A DNA stretch of 44,734 bases from CBFGWV01 sp965652545 (GCA_965652545.1 CBFGWV010000012.1:1-44734), one strand, 5' to 3'. Positions 7,443-16,644 are shown, counted from the stretch's first letter. Notes: generated by a model from the letters alone, not told the origin. Made by a program: numbers and translations.

Positions 7443-8258
7443 CTAGCGCTGGCAGCGGCCGCAGTACGCGGTTGCGCGCTGGTTCAAACGCGACGATTTC
7501 AGTATCGAACCGCATACCGTGCACGGCTGGCCGGCCCGACCGTACGCCAGCAGATCCAGCGCGAAATAGCCCGGCTGACCTCGGCTGTCGACGAAATCGC
7601 GCAAGGTGGTCCCGCCGCGGGCAATCGCCTCGGACAGCACTGTGCGAACCTGCTCCGCGAGCCGCCGGTAGCGCAGCAACGCGATGCGGCCGGCCGGCCG
7701 CAGGGGGTGGATGCCGGCCCGGAACAGCGCCTCGGTGGCGTAGATATTCCCCACGCCCACGACGGTATGACCGTCCATGAGGAACGACTTGATCTCCCCG
7801 CGGCGGCCGCGGCTGCGGGCAAACAGATAATCGCCACTGAACGCATCGGTCAGTGGCTCGGGACCCAGGGACCTCAGCAACGGGTGATCGACGGCATTGC
7901 CCTCTGTCCAGAGCCAGGCTCCAAAGCGGCGTGGGTCGGTATAACGAAGTCGATGCCCGTTATCCAGCAGCAGATCGACATGATCATGCGTTCGCGGCGC
8001 GATGTCCTCCGTCATCAGGCGCAAACTGCCCGACATGCCCAGATGAACGAGGAGGGTGCCGTCGCCGATGCGGAACAGCAGGTACTTCCCACGCCGTTCC
8101 ACCCCGTGCACCGGTGCATCGCGCAGCCGGAGGTCGAGGTCACCGGGAACCGGCCAGCGCAGGCGGGGGTCGCGGACGATGACGCCTGCCACCTTGCGCT
8201 GTACGAGCCAGGGCGCGATGCCTCGGCGGGTGGTTTCGACTTCCGGTAGCTCGGGCAT
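7443..8258 (-). CDS. mutM: Formamidopyrimidine-DNA glycosylase
   Basis: MutM removes 8-oxoguanine and formamidopyrimidines from DNA and cleaves the strand by beta,delta-elimination. The start is fixed by the invariant MPELPEVETTRRG, because processed Pro2 is the catalytic nucleophile and Glu3 the proton donor; upstream in-frame codons are therefore excluded. The protein is 271 residues, the usual length. It ends in the zinc finger C-x2-C...C-x2-C (CTVC...YCGRC) that contacts the lesion. It lies 19 bases downstream of cfa on the same strand, so the two may share a transcript. Confidence 0.97.
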   Translation of the reverse strand: MPELPEVETTRRGIAPWLVQRKVAGVIVRDPRLRWPVPGDLDLRLRDAPVHGVERRGKYLLFRIGDGTLLVHLGMSGSLRLMTEDIAPRTHDHVDLLLDNGHRLRYTDPRRFGAWLWTEGNAVDHPLLRSLGPEPLTDAFSGDYLFARSRGRRGEIKSFLMDGHTVVGVGNIYATEALFRAGIHPLRPAGRIALLRYRRLAEQVRTVLSEAIARGGTTLRDFVDSRGQPGYFALDLLAYGRAGQPCTVCGSILKSSRLNQRATAYCGRCQR

Positions 8259-8277
8259 TGGCGTTGATGACGATGAC

Positions 8278-9447
8278 TTATCTGGGGGCGCGATAACCGC
8301 CGCGGCGGCCACGGCGGCTAAAGACGATCTGCCACAGTTGCAGATTGCGGGCGCGAAATGCGCCAGCGCAGCTTAGCAGGTAGTACCGGAACATCCGCTG
8401 GAAGGTTTCGCCATAGTTTTCGGCCAGCTCCGGCCAGGCGTCCTCGAACCGTTGATGCCAGGCCATCAGGGTGTGGTCGTAGTCGGCACCGAAATTATGC
8501 CAGTCTTCCATGATCAGCCGGCCCTCGGCGGCGGCGCCGATCTGGGCGATCGACGGCAGCATGCCGTTGGGAAAGATATATCGGTTGATCCACGGGTCGA
8601 CGTTGACCATGCTGATGTTCGAGCCGATGGTGTGCAGCAGCATGAGCCCGTCCGGCACGAGGCAGCGCGCGGCCACGCGCATGAAGGTCGCATAGTTGCG
8701 GTAGCCCACGTGCTCGAACATGCCCACCGAGACGATGCGATCGAACGACTCATCGAGCTCGCGATAATCCGTCAGCCGGATATTGACCGGCAGACCTTTG
8801 CACCGCTCACGGGCCAGTTGGGCCTGTTCCCGGGAAACGGTCACGCCCACCACGCTGACCCCGTAGCGTTCAGCTGCGTACTGTGCCAGCCCTCCCCATC
8901 CGCAGCCGATATCAAGCAGGCGTTGACCACGCGTGAGCTCGAGTTTGCGGCAGATCAGATCGAGCTTCGCTTCCTGGGCCTGTTCGAGATCGGCGGCACC
9001 CATCCAGTAGCCGCAACTGTAATTCATGCGGGTGTCCAGCATGCGGCTGAACAAATCGTTGCCCAAGTCATAATGGCGTTCGGCCACGATGAACGCCCGC
9101 CGCTTGGATTGCAGGTTGACCAGACGCGCCACGGCGGAAAGCATTGCGTATCGCCAGCGTCCTCCAGCCTTTGCGTCGAGGGCATGGCTGAGAATCCGGT
9201 CGAACAGCTGGTCCAGTTGCTGGCAGTCCCACCAGCCGTCCATGTAGCTCTCGCCAAATCCGAGCGAACCTTCGCGCAACACCCGTCCAAAGAAGGCAGA
9301 ATTGTGCACATGGATGTCCCACGATCGATCACCGCCGAGTTGGATGTCGGCTTGATCGAGGAGCCTGCGGATGCGGCGCTCGGCCACTTGCCCAAACCAG
9401 CCCGAAGTGGGCTCGATGAGTGATGGTGCGGGAACCTTCTGGGTCAT
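8278..9447 (-). CDS. cfa: Cyclopropane-fatty-acyl-phospholipid synthase
   Basis: Cfa adds a methylene group from S-adenosylmethionine across the double bond of unsaturated acyl chains in membrane phospholipids. The C-terminal catalytic half has the SAM site LLDIGCGWGGLAQYAAERYG, VTVSREQAQLA and the SVGMFEHVGYRNY segment of the family. The N-terminal half (RVLREGSLGFGESYMDGWWD) is the lipid-binding domain. The ATG at 9447 has GGGAGG 4 bases upstream and gives 389 residues, close to E. coli Cfa. It is divergent from a fatty-acid desaturase, so enzymes that make and use acyl double bonds share one intergenic region. Confidence 0.95.
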   Translation of the reverse strand: MTQKVPAPSLIEPTSGWFGQVAERRIRRLLDQADIQLGGDRSWDIHVHNSAFFGRVLREGSLGFGESYMDGWWDCQQLDQLFDRILSHALDAKAGGRWRYAMLSAVARLVNLQSKRRAFIVAERHYDLGNDLFSRMLDTRMNYSCGYWMGAADLEQAQEAKLDLICRKLELTRGQRLLDIGCGWGGLAQYAAERYGVSVVGVTVSREQAQLARERCKGLPVNIRLTDYRELDESFDRIVSVGMFEHVGYRNYATFMRVAARCLVPDGLMLLHTIGSNISMVNVDPWINRYIFPNGMLPSIAQIGAAAEGRLIMEDWHNFGADYDHTLMAWHQRFEDAWPELAENYGETFQRMFRYYLLSCAGAFRARNLQLWQIVFSRRGRRGGYRAPR

Positions 9448-9575
9448 TACGCCTCCCTGCCCGTATGGGCAAAAAGTCGTGATGGCATTGCGGGCTGCCG
9501 ATGGACTGCCATGGAAGCGGCATGCCATAGTCACTGGGTTATTTGAGCAGTTTCTGTAATACGAGGTCGATACCT
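9448..9575. promoter_or_regulatory. Shared cfa/desaturase control region
   Basis: This 128-base divergent interval contains a 7-bp inverted repeat, ATGGCAT (9482-9488) and ATGCCAT (9522-9528), and near-repeats of the type CTGCCGATGG/ACTGCCATGG between them. I see no convincing -35/-10 pair for either gene. The repeats could be an operator for a lipid-responsive regulator, but that is inference. Confidence 0.35.
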
Positions 9576-10747
9576 TTGCTTACTACCGGTCTTCTGGACC
9601 TCCCAATCTGGGGTTTGGTTCTCGCGACACTGGCTTTGACGCATCTCACCATCATCGCCGTGACGGTTTATCTCCACCGCTGCCAGGCCCACCGTGCGCT
9701 TGACCTGCACCCGGCCGTGGCGCATGTCTTCCGCTTCTGGTTGTGGCTGACCACCGGCATGGTCACCGCCCAATGGGTCGCCATACACCGCAAACACCAT
9801 GCTCGCTGCGAAACCCCGGAAGACCCTCACAGCCCGCAGGTACTGGGGTTGCGCAAGGTCATGTGGGAAGGCACCGAGCTGTACCGGCGGGCGGCGGCCG
9901 ATCCGCAGATCGTCGCGCAATATGGGCATGGCACGCCCAATGATTGGATGGAGCGACACGTCTACAGCCGCCACCAGAACCTGGGTCCCACCACGATGCT
10001 GGTCGTCGATCTGGCGTGCTTCGGTGTGCTGGGCCTGACGGTCTGGGCCATTCAGATGGTGTGGATTCCGTTCTGGGCCGCGGGCATCATCAACGGTGTC
10101 GGTCACTACTGGGGGTATCGCAACTTCGAACCGCGCGATGCGGCCACCAACGTCGTACCCTGGGGCGTGATCGTCGGCGGCGAAGAGCTGCACAACAACC
10201 ACCATGCGTTCCCCAGCTCCGCGAAGCTCTCCAGTCGTTCGTGGGAGTTCGACATCGGCTGGGGCTATATCCGCATATTGAGCGCGTTGAGGCTGGCGAC
10301 GGTTCGGCGTCTGCCGCCCAGCCTGATCCACAAACCCGAGAAGACGGTCATCGACCGCGAGACGGTCAAAGCCGTGGTGACGGCCCGCTTGCTGGTAATG
10401 AACGACTTCGCCCGCCAGGTGGTATTGCCGGTGCTCAGAGATGAGCTGCGCAAGGCGGACGCCAGCGTGCGGCGGCGGCTGAAACGCCACCGCGGCTTGC
10501 TTGTGCGCGAGCAGACCTTGCTGACCAAGAACGACCATGACCGCTTGCAATCCACCCTGGATCTGAGCCAGACGCTGAGAACCGTGATGGAGTACCGTGG
10601 CCGCCTGCAGGCTCTGTGGGATCGCACGGCAGCCAGTCAGGACCGCCTGCTGGCAAACCTGCAGGAGTGGTGCGCCCAGGCTGAATCCAGTGGGGTGCGG
10701 TCACTACAGGAGTTTGCCCGCTCCCTGCGCGGTTACAGCCTGATACC

Positions 10748-11386
<639 letters not shown>

Positions 11387-11527
11387 GGTGCCTACCCCGC
11401 GTTTGGCTGATTCAAATATTCAGGCCCAATTCACCCGCTGCGTCCTAGCCTGCGGCTGATCATGGTGCGTCCTCAAGACTCTAGCGGACAGCGGGCAAAC
11501 CATGGTGCGCAGATGCGGGACCTCCCC

Positions 11528-11640
11528 GCGGGATGTTGTGTCGAACAGGGCCGCAGCATCCCGCAGGTCGCCCAGGCCTCCGGGCGACCTTTCCCCTGCC
11601 GGCCCGATGGTCTTCATCGGTAACCGGCAGGGCTTTTTGC
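11528..11640 (+). ncRNA. Candidate structured RNA ending in a terminator
   Basis: Hairpin 1 pairs GCGGGATGTTG (11528-11538) with CAGCATCCCGC (11554-11564). One pair is T-G, which is stable only if the plus strand is transcribed. Hairpin 2 pairs GGTCGCCC (11566-11573) with GGGCGACC (11582-11589). Hairpin 3 pairs CCCTGCCGG (11594-11602) with CCGGCAGGG (11624-11632) and encloses CCGATG/CATCGG, followed by CTTTTTG. It matches no RNA family I recognise: no SRP, 6S, tmRNA or RNase P signature is visible. The 5' end and promoter are not identified. Confidence 0.4.
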
Positions 11641-11664
11641 GTCGGTATCGTTCCCGAGAAAAAG

Positions 11665-11701
11665 AAAAACCCGCCGTGGCGGTGGCCGACGGCGGGTTTT
11701 T
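11665..11701. terminator. Bidirectional Rho-independent terminator downstream of rpmG
   Basis: CCCGCCGT (11670-11677) pairs with ACGGCGGG (11689-11696), with AAAAA on the left and TTTTT on the right, so it can stop transcription from either side. It lies 22 bases after the rpmG stop on the minus strand. Confidence 0.88.
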
Positions 11702-11722
11702 GGTGGCCGAAGTCGGCCGGTG

Positions 11723-11878
11723 TTACTTGATTTTGGCTTCTTTGAACATCACATGCTTGCGGACGACGGGATCGAACTTCTTGATCTCCATCTTCTCGGG
11801 CATGGTGCGCTTGTTCTTGGTCGTGGTGTAAAAGAAGCCGGTTCCGGCGGACGACACCAGTTTGATCTTGTCACGCAT
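11723..11878 (-). CDS. rpmG: Large-subunit ribosomal protein L33 (bL33)
   Basis: This 51-residue protein, MRDKIKLVSSAGTGFFYTTT at the start and MFKEAKIK at the end, is the bacterial bL33 of the 50S subunit, located near the E site. It lacks the paired CxxC zinc ligands, so it is the zinc-independent (C-minus) form. GGGAG lies upstream of the ATG. It follows rpmB by 24 bases, the standard rpmB-rpmG operon, and ends at a strong terminator. Confidence 0.96.
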   Translation of the reverse strand: MRDKIKLVSSAGTGFFYTTTKNKRTMPEKMEIKKFDPVVRKHVMFKEAKIK

Positions 11879-11902
11879 GGCAGTTACTCCCGATCAGTCC
11901 CG

Positions 11903-12139
11903 TCAGACCCGCTCACCGCGGCCGCGCAAGTCGGCCAGCACGGTGTCGATGCCTTTCTTGTCGATGATGCGCATGCCCTTGCAGGAAACCCGCAGGCGTA
12001 CGTAGCGGTTCTCGCTCTCGACCCAGAAGCGATGGGTGTGCAGGTTGGGCAGGAAGCGGCGACGGGTCTTAATGTTCGAATGGGACACATTGTTCCCGGT
12101 GGTCGGACGCTTGCCGGTCACTTGGCAAACTCTGGACAT
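11903..12139 (-). CDS. rpmB: Large-subunit ribosomal protein L28 (bL28)
   Basis: The 78-residue protein begins MSRVCQVTGKRP and contains NNVSHSNIKTRRRF, the conserved bL28 core. I set the start at the ATG at 12139 because GAGG lies 7 bases upstream and the family begins at this methionine; in-frame upstream codons are spurious. Only one N-terminal cysteine is present, so the protein is not of the four-cysteine zinc type. It is the first gene of rpmBG, with a clear promoter about 110 bases upstream. Confidence 0.97.
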   Translation of the reverse strand: MSRVCQVTGKRPTTGNNVSHSNIKTRRRFLPNLHTHRFWVESENRYVRLRVSCKGMRIIDKKGIDTVLADLRGRGERV

Positions 12140-12249
12140 GGGTATTCCTCGAAGGTAAAGCGGTATAGCCGCGATGGACTGTCTGTGCACCGGCGCCGGG
12201 CCCGCCCATCCGGCGGCAGCGGTGGCGCGGCAGATCTCAAGAAACGCGC

Positions 12250-12278
12250 TTTATACCAGAGCGGCGCGAGGCGGGCAA
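12250..12278 (-). promoter_or_regulatory. Sigma-70 promoter of rpmB-rpmG
   Basis: On the minus strand TTGCCC (12273-12278) and TATAAA (12250-12255) are separated by exactly 17 bases. They lie just before the radC 3' end and about 110 bases upstream of rpmB. The long leader could allow post-transcriptional control, but no specific element is recognised. Confidence 0.7.
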
Positions 12279-12283
12279 GGTAA

Positions 12284-12958
12284 TCAGAGCCAACCGCGCT
12301 CGGCAAACGAGACGGTTTCCCCATCTCCGATGACCATGTGATCGAGGACGCGCACGTCGACCAGTGTCAATGCATCGCGCAGGCGCTCTGTCATGCGGCG
12401 GTCCGACGTGCTCGGTTCGGCGACCCCGGAGGGGTGGTTATGCGCCAGTATGACCGCCGCGGCCCGATGCGCCAGTGCCCGCTGCACGACCGGGCGGGCG
12501 TACACCGCGGCGCCGTCTATGGTGCCCTGGAACATCTCTTCGAACGCGATGATGCGGTGACGTGTGTCCAGGAACACGACCGCGAAGACCTCGTTGGCAC
12601 GGTCGCGCAAGCGGGCCTGGAGATAGTCACGGGTATCGGCCACCCCGCCGATGGCGGCTTCGCGCTTGAGCCTGGCTTCCATATGACGCCGCGCCAACTC
12701 CAGTACCGCCTGCAACTGGCAGAACTTCGCCTGGCCCAGGCCGGGACCTTCGCAAAAGGTTGTCTGATCGGCCTCCAGCAGGGCACGCAGGCCGCCGAAG
12801 CGCAGCAGCAGATTGCGAGCCAGGTCCACGGCACTGATGCCGCGCATACCGGTGCGCAGGAAGATCGCCAGTAACTCGGCATCCGACAATGCACCGGCAC
12901 CACGACCCAGCAGTTTTTCACGCGGCTGTTCGCCAGCCGGCCAGTCCTTGATAGCCAT
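12284..12958 (-). CDS. radC: RadC/JAB-domain protein (MPN+ metalloprotein)
   Basis: This 224-residue protein has an N-terminal helix-hairpin-helix-like region (GPGLGQAK) and a C-terminal JAB1/MPN-like domain. Its metal motif is HNHPSG at about residues 173-178, with a downstream S...D. Despite its name, a DNA-repair role for RadC is not established. The ATG at 12958 with GGGGGG 6 bases upstream is preferred over the TTG two codons earlier. It is divergent from coaBC, and both putative promoters carry the same TCGCTATACT sequence. rpmB lies downstream on the same strand with its own promoter. Confidence 0.94.
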   Translation of the reverse strand: MAIKDWPAGEQPREKLLGRGAGALSDAELLAIFLRTGMRGISAVDLARNLLLRFGGLRALLEADQTTFCEGPGLGQAKFCQLQAVLELARRHMEARLKREAAIGGVADTRDYLQARLRDRANEVFAVVFLDTRHRIIAFEEMFQGTIDGAAVYARPVVQRALAHRAAAVILAHNHPSGVAEPSTSDRRMTERLRDALTLVDVRVLDHMVIGDGETVSFAERGWL

Positions 12959-12991
12959 ACTCAACCCCCCTCGTTCCGTGAGTGAGGCGCG

Positions 12992-13078
12992 AGTATAGCG
13001 AAAGAATCCGCGGTCGGATTCCTCGTTCTCAACCTATGCACCGGCCCGAGGCACCGCAGCGCGTGCGCTCGCTATACT
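12992..13078. promoter_or_regulatory. Divergent radC/coaBC promoter region with mirrored -10 boxes
   Basis: TCGCTATACT occurs on the plus strand at 13069-13078 and, in inverted orientation, at 12992-13001. It forms a perfect 10-bp inverted repeat around the 148-base intergenic centre. Each copy contains TATACT, a good -10 hexamer, pointing at coaBC and radC respectively. I see no strong -35 for either. Confidence 0.45.
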
Positions 13079-13112
13079 GCCGTTTTGTGTCGTCATGAAA
13101 TGGGAGTGCATC

Positions 13113-14339
13113 ATGTCCACGCCTGCCCTGGCCGGTCGCCGCATCGTGTTGGGCGTCAGTGCCGGAATCGCCGCGTACAAGAGCGCCGACCTCGTGCGTC
13201 GCCTGATCGAAGCCGGTGCCCAGGTGCAGGTGGTCATGACCGCGGGTGCCTCAGCGTTCGTTGCCCCGATGACCTTCCAGGCGGTATCCGGCCGGCCGGT
13301 CCGGCTGGAGCTGCTCGACCCTCATGCGGAGGCCGGTATGGGCCACATCGAGCTGGCCCGCTGGCCGGATCTAGTGCTCATCGCACCGGCAACGGCCAAT
13401 GTGATGGCGAGAATCGCCGCCGGTTTTGCCGACGACCTGCTCACGACCCTGTGCCTGGCCACCGACAAGCCCATCGCCATTGCGCCGGCCATGAACCGCC
13501 TGATGTGGAGCAATGCGGCGACACAGGCAAACCTGGCGACGTTGCGGGGGCGCGGCGTGCATGTTCTCGGCCCCGGCAGTGGCGGCCAGGCCTGCGGCGA
13601 CGTCGGAGAGGGGCGGATGTGGGAGCCCACTGAAATTCGCGATGCAGTTGCCGCGCTGCTTGCGCCCGGCACCGACGGACCGCTTGCCGGCCACCATGCC
13701 CTGGTGACCGCGGGGCCGACGCGCGAGCCGCTCGATCCGGTTCGCTATCTGAGTAATCGCAGCACCGGAAAGATGGGCTTCGCCGTCGCCGCCGCCCTGG
13801 CGCGCGGCGGTTGCACGGTTACGTTGGTCGCCGGCCCGGTGAATCAGCCGACGCCGACGGGCATCGAGCGGATCGACGTCGAAACCGCCTTGCAGATGCA
13901 CGAAGCGGTCATGGCGCGCGCCGGAGGCGCCGATATATTTGTGGCTACGGCGGCCGTGGCCGACTATCGGCCGGTGCGGACGGCGGACAGAAAACTCAAG
14001 AAGGGCGAGGATGACCTGCCCACCCTGGCGCTGGTGCAGAACCCCGACATCCTTGCTGAGGTGTGTGCCCTGCCGCAGCCGCGCCCATTTACAGTGGGGT
14101 TCGCCGCCGAAACCCACGATATCGAGACCTACGCGCGCGCCAAGCTCGAGCGCAAGGGCATGGATATGATCTGCGCCAACGAGGTCGGCGCAGGGCGCGG
14201 TTTTGAAACCGACGCCAACGCGCTGCACGTGCGTTGGCGGGACGGCGGCGTGGATTTGCCGATGACCGAGAAAGGCCGTCTGGCGGATGCGCTGGTCCGC
14301 GTCATCGAGCAACGCTTCGTGGCGGCCGGACGCGCATGA
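13113..14339 (+). CDS. coaBC: Bifunctional phosphopantothenoylcysteine decarboxylase/synthetase
   Basis: CoaBC joins cysteine to 4'-phosphopantothenate (CoaB, C-terminal) and decarboxylates the product (CoaC, N-terminal, FMN-dependent) in coenzyme A synthesis. The flavoprotein half shows GVSAGIAAYKS near the start and APAMNRLMW with the conserved N. The synthetase half shows SNRSTGKMGFAVA, and the KLKK(G) lysine region follows VADYRPV. The ATG at 13113 has GGAG 6 bases upstream and gives 408 residues; the ATG 18 bases earlier lacks one. Its neighbours dut and argB follow on the same strand, a common order in gammaproteobacteria. Confidence 0.96.
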   Translation: MSTPALAGRRIVLGVSAGIAAYKSADLVRRLIEAGAQVQVVMTAGASAFVAPMTFQAVSGRPVRLELLDPHAEAGMGHIELARWPDLVLIAPATANVMARIAAGFADDLLTTLCLATDKPIAIAPAMNRLMWSNAATQANLATLRGRGVHVLGPGSGGQACGDVGEGRMWEPTEIRDAVAALLAPGTDGPLAGHHALVTAGPTREPLDPVRYLSNRSTGKMGFAVAAALARGGCTVTLVAGPVNQPTPTGIERIDVETALQMHEAVMARAGGADIFVATAAVADYRPVRTADRKLKKGEDDLPTLALVQNPDILAEVCALPQPRPFTVGFAAETHDIETYARAKLERKGMDMICANEVGAGRGFETDANALHVRWRDGGVDLPMTEKGRLADALVRVIEQRFVAAGRA

Positions 14340-14401
14340 ACCCTGTGCTATGCTGCGCTGCGACAGACGACGGCGCGCCGGAACAGACGAGGATCGGTGT
14401 C

Positions 14402-14857
14402 GTGGTGAATGTAGATATCAAAATACTGGACCGGCGCCTCGGCGACACGGTACCCATGCCCGAATACGCCACCACCGGTTCGGCCGGCCTCGATCTGCGT
14501 GCGATGGTGTCCGAGCCGCTGACGCTGCAGCCGGGCCAGACCCGTCTCCTCCCCACCGGGCTGGCCATCCATCTGGCCGACCCCGGGCTGGCGGCCATGA
14601 TCCTGCCGCGCTCGGGCTTGGGGCACAAGCACGGTATCGTCCTGGGCAACCTGGTCGGGTTGATCGACTCGGATTACCAGGGCGAGCTGATGGTCTCCTG
14701 CTGGAACCGTGGCGATGGCGCCTTCACCGTGGCGGTGGGGGAACGTATCGCGCAGCTGGTCATCGTGCCGGTGATGCAGGCGCGTTTTACGGTGGTATCC
14801 GAGTTCGCGCACACTGCGCGCGGTGCCGGTGGGTTCGGTCACACTGGCCGCTCTTGA
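14402..14857 (+). CDS. dut: dUTP diphosphatase
   Basis: Dut hydrolyses dUTP to dUMP, keeping uracil out of DNA and feeding thymidylate synthesis; it acts as a homotrimer. All five motifs are visible: GSAGLDLRA, PRSGLGHKHGIVLGN, GLIDSDYQGEL, WNRG...RIAQL and the C-terminal RGAGGFGHTGRS. I put the start at GTG 14402 (or the adjacent GTG 14405), with GAGG 9 bases upstream. This gives 151 residues, matching E. coli, and longer in-frame extensions overlap coaBC. It lies between coaBC and argB and is likely co-transcribed. Confidence 0.95.
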   Translation: MVNVDIKILDRRLGDTVPMPEYATTGSAGLDLRAMVSEPLTLQPGQTRLLPTGLAIHLADPGLAAMILPRSGLGHKHGIVLGNLVGLIDSDYQGELMVSCWNRGDGAFTVAVGERIAQLVIVPVMQARFTVVSEFAHTARGAGGFGHTGRS

Positions 14858-14879
14858 TCTTGCCTTTGAAGATACGACC

Positions 14880-15773
14880 ATGACCCAGAACAACGAACGC
14901 GCGATGAACGTCGCCCGCGTACTCACCGAAGGCCTGCCGTATATCCGGCGTTTTGCCGGCAAGACCGTGGTTATCAAGTACGGCGGCAACGCGATGGAGA
15001 ACGAGGCGCTCAAGAGCGGCTTCGCCCGTGATGTGGTGCTGATGAAAACCGTCGGTATCAACCCTGTCGTGGTGCACGGCGGTGGGCCGCAGATCGGCAA
15101 CCTGCTTAAGCAATTGGGCAAGGAGAGCCGTTTCGTCGACGGCATGCGGGTGACCGACAGCGAGACCATGGATGTCGTCGAGATGGTGCTCGGCGGTCTG
15201 GTCAACAAGGAAATCGTCAGCCTGATCAATCGCCACGGCGGTTGTGCGGTCGGGCTCACCGGCAAGGACGGTGACCTGATCCGTGCCCGCAAGCTCACCA
15301 TCACCCGGCCGGGCCCTGAACTCAACGTGCCTGAGATTATCGATATCGGGCATGTGGGCGAGGTGGCCAGCATCGACACTGCCGTGGTCGAGATGCTCAC
15401 CCGCGGCAATTTCATCCCGGTGATCGCGCCGATCGGTGTCGGTGAGGATGGGCATGCCTACAACATCAATGCCGATCTGGTCGCCGGCAAGATGGCCGAG
15501 GTGCTCAAGGCCGAGAAACTCATCCTGCTGACCAACACCTCGGGGCTTCTGAGCAAGCAGGGCGATCTGCTCACCGGCTTGTCCGCCCGCCAGGTGGAGG
15601 ACCTGATCGCCGATGGGACCATTTACGGCGGCATGCTGCCGAAAATCCGCTGCGCGCTCGATGCCGTGCACGGCGGGGTCCGCGCGGCCCACATCATCGA
15701 TGGCCGGGTCGAGCACGCGGTGCTGATCGAGCTGTTCACCGACGAAGGCGTAGGCACCAAAATCGGGACCTGA
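14880..15773 (+). CDS. argB: Acetylglutamate kinase
   Basis: ArgB phosphorylates N-acetylglutamate, the second step of arginine synthesis. The 297-residue protein has the phosphate-binding KYGGNAM near the N-terminus, VVVHGGGPQI for substrate binding, and the C-terminal GGMLPKIRCALDAV. The N-terminal helix (MNVARVLTEGLPYIRRFAGK) is the extension found in the hexameric, arginine-inhibited class, so feedback inhibition is likely. The ATG at 14880 fits the family start, though the ribosome-binding site (GAAGA) is weak. It lies 22 bases after dut. Confidence 0.96.
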   Translation: MTQNNERAMNVARVLTEGLPYIRRFAGKTVVIKYGGNAMENEALKSGFARDVVLMKTVGINPVVVHGGGPQIGNLLKQLGKESRFVDGMRVTDSETMDVVEMVLGGLVNKEIVSLINRHGGCAVGLTGKDGDLIRARKLTITRPGPELNVPEIIDIGHVGEVASIDTAVVEMLTRGNFIPVIAPIGVGEDGHAYNINADLVAGKMAEVLKAEKLILLTNTSGLLSKQGDLLTGLSARQVEDLIADGTIYGGMLPKIRCALDAVHGGVRAAHIIDGRVEHAVLIELFTDEGVGTKIGT

Positions 15774-15798
15774 CCCGAAACCGACAGGGGAGAGCGTT

Positions 15799-16566
15799 AT
15801 GCGGCGTGTGGTGTTCAATCAGAAGGGTGGCGTGGGCAAGTCCACGATCACCTGCAACCTGGCCGCCATCAGCGCGCACGCGGGTACGCCCACCCTGGTG
15901 GTGGATCTCGATCCCCAGGCCAACGCGTCCCGCTATCTCCTGGGCGAGGCCGCCGTCGGCGGTGAAATGACCCTGGCGGACTTCTTCGACGAGATGCTCT
16001 CGTTCCGCCTGTTCCAGAACAAACCGTCGGCTTATGTTCACGAAACGCCGTTCGAGAACCTCTGGGTGATGACCTCCCACCCGCGGCTGGACGAACTGGC
16101 AGGCAAGCTCGAGTCACGCTACAAGATGTACAAGCTCAAGGAGGCGCTGGAGTCGCTGACCGACTTCGGCGCGGTGTTCATGGACACGCCGCCGGCGCTG
16201 AATTTCTTCACCCGCTCGGCGCTCATCGCCGCGGAGCGTTGCCTGGTGCCCTTCGATTGCGACGATTTCTCGCGTCAGGCGCTGTACACGTTGCTGGACA
16301 ACGTGCAGGAGATCCGCGCTGACCACAATGAGGCTCTGGAGGTCGAGGGTATCGTGGTGAACCAGTTTCAGCCGCGGGCACGGCTGCCGCGCGAACTGGT
16401 CGAGGCGCTCAAGGCCGAGGGTTTGCCGGTGATCGAGCCGTTTCTCTCCTCCTCGGTGGTCATCCGCGAATCGCACCAACGTTCCCTGCCGCTGATCCAC
16501 CTCGATGCCCGCCACAAGCTGTCCCAGGAATACCAGTCCCTCGCTCAGGGGTTGGGTATCGCCTGA
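15799..16566 (+). CDS. Orphan ParA-family ATPase
   Basis: This 255-residue P-loop ATPase has the deviant Walker A motif KGGVGKST at residues 9-16, the DLDPQANAS switch segment and a Walker B-like FMDTPP. ParA proteins position DNA, protein clusters or other cargo on the nucleoid or membrane. No parB, parS or adaptor gene is adjacent, and the chromosomal parAB locus is expected elsewhere, so this is an orphan copy. AGGGGAGAG precedes the ATG. It follows argB by 25 bases and may be in that transcript. Its cargo cannot be inferred. Confidence 0.85.
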   Translation: MRRVVFNQKGGVGKSTITCNLAAISAHAGTPTLVVDLDPQANASRYLLGEAAVGGEMTLADFFDEMLSFRLFQNKPSAYVHETPFENLWVMTSHPRLDELAGKLESRYKMYKLKEALESLTDFGAVFMDTPPALNFFTRSALIAAERCLVPFDCDDFSRQALYTLLDNVQEIRADHNEALEVEGIVVNQFQPRARLPRELVEALKAEGLPVIEPFLSSSVVIRESHQRSLPLIHLDARHKLSQEYQSLAQGLGIA

Positions 16567-16644
16567 TAGGCCGCAATCGGCACGGACCACGCCCCCAGCA
16601 CATCGAGAGCGTGACCCGCGCGACCGTTCAGGAGGAGGCGTGGC

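Larger units (their letters stand above)
11387..11722. other. 336-base gap with three stable hairpins and terminators
   Basis: No protein gene is credible here; a 65-codon minus-strand frame at 11420-11617 has no family resemblance. The interval holds three consecutive inverted repeats that read as RNA hairpins on the plus strand (11528-11564, 11566-11589, 11594-11632), the last followed by T's. A bidirectional terminator for rpmG follows. It may be the leader of msrA on the minus strand or an unannotated plus-strand RNA. Confidence 0.6.

Noticed and set aside
11420..11617. 65-codon minus-strand frame between msrA and rpmG
   Set aside because: It is crossed by the strong hairpins at 11528-11589 and shows no similarity or good ribosome-binding site.
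11500..11640. SRP RNA, 6S RNA, tmRNA or RNase P RNA
   Set aside because: The diagnostic conserved sequences of these RNAs were looked for by eye on both strands and were not found, so the structure is left unassigned.
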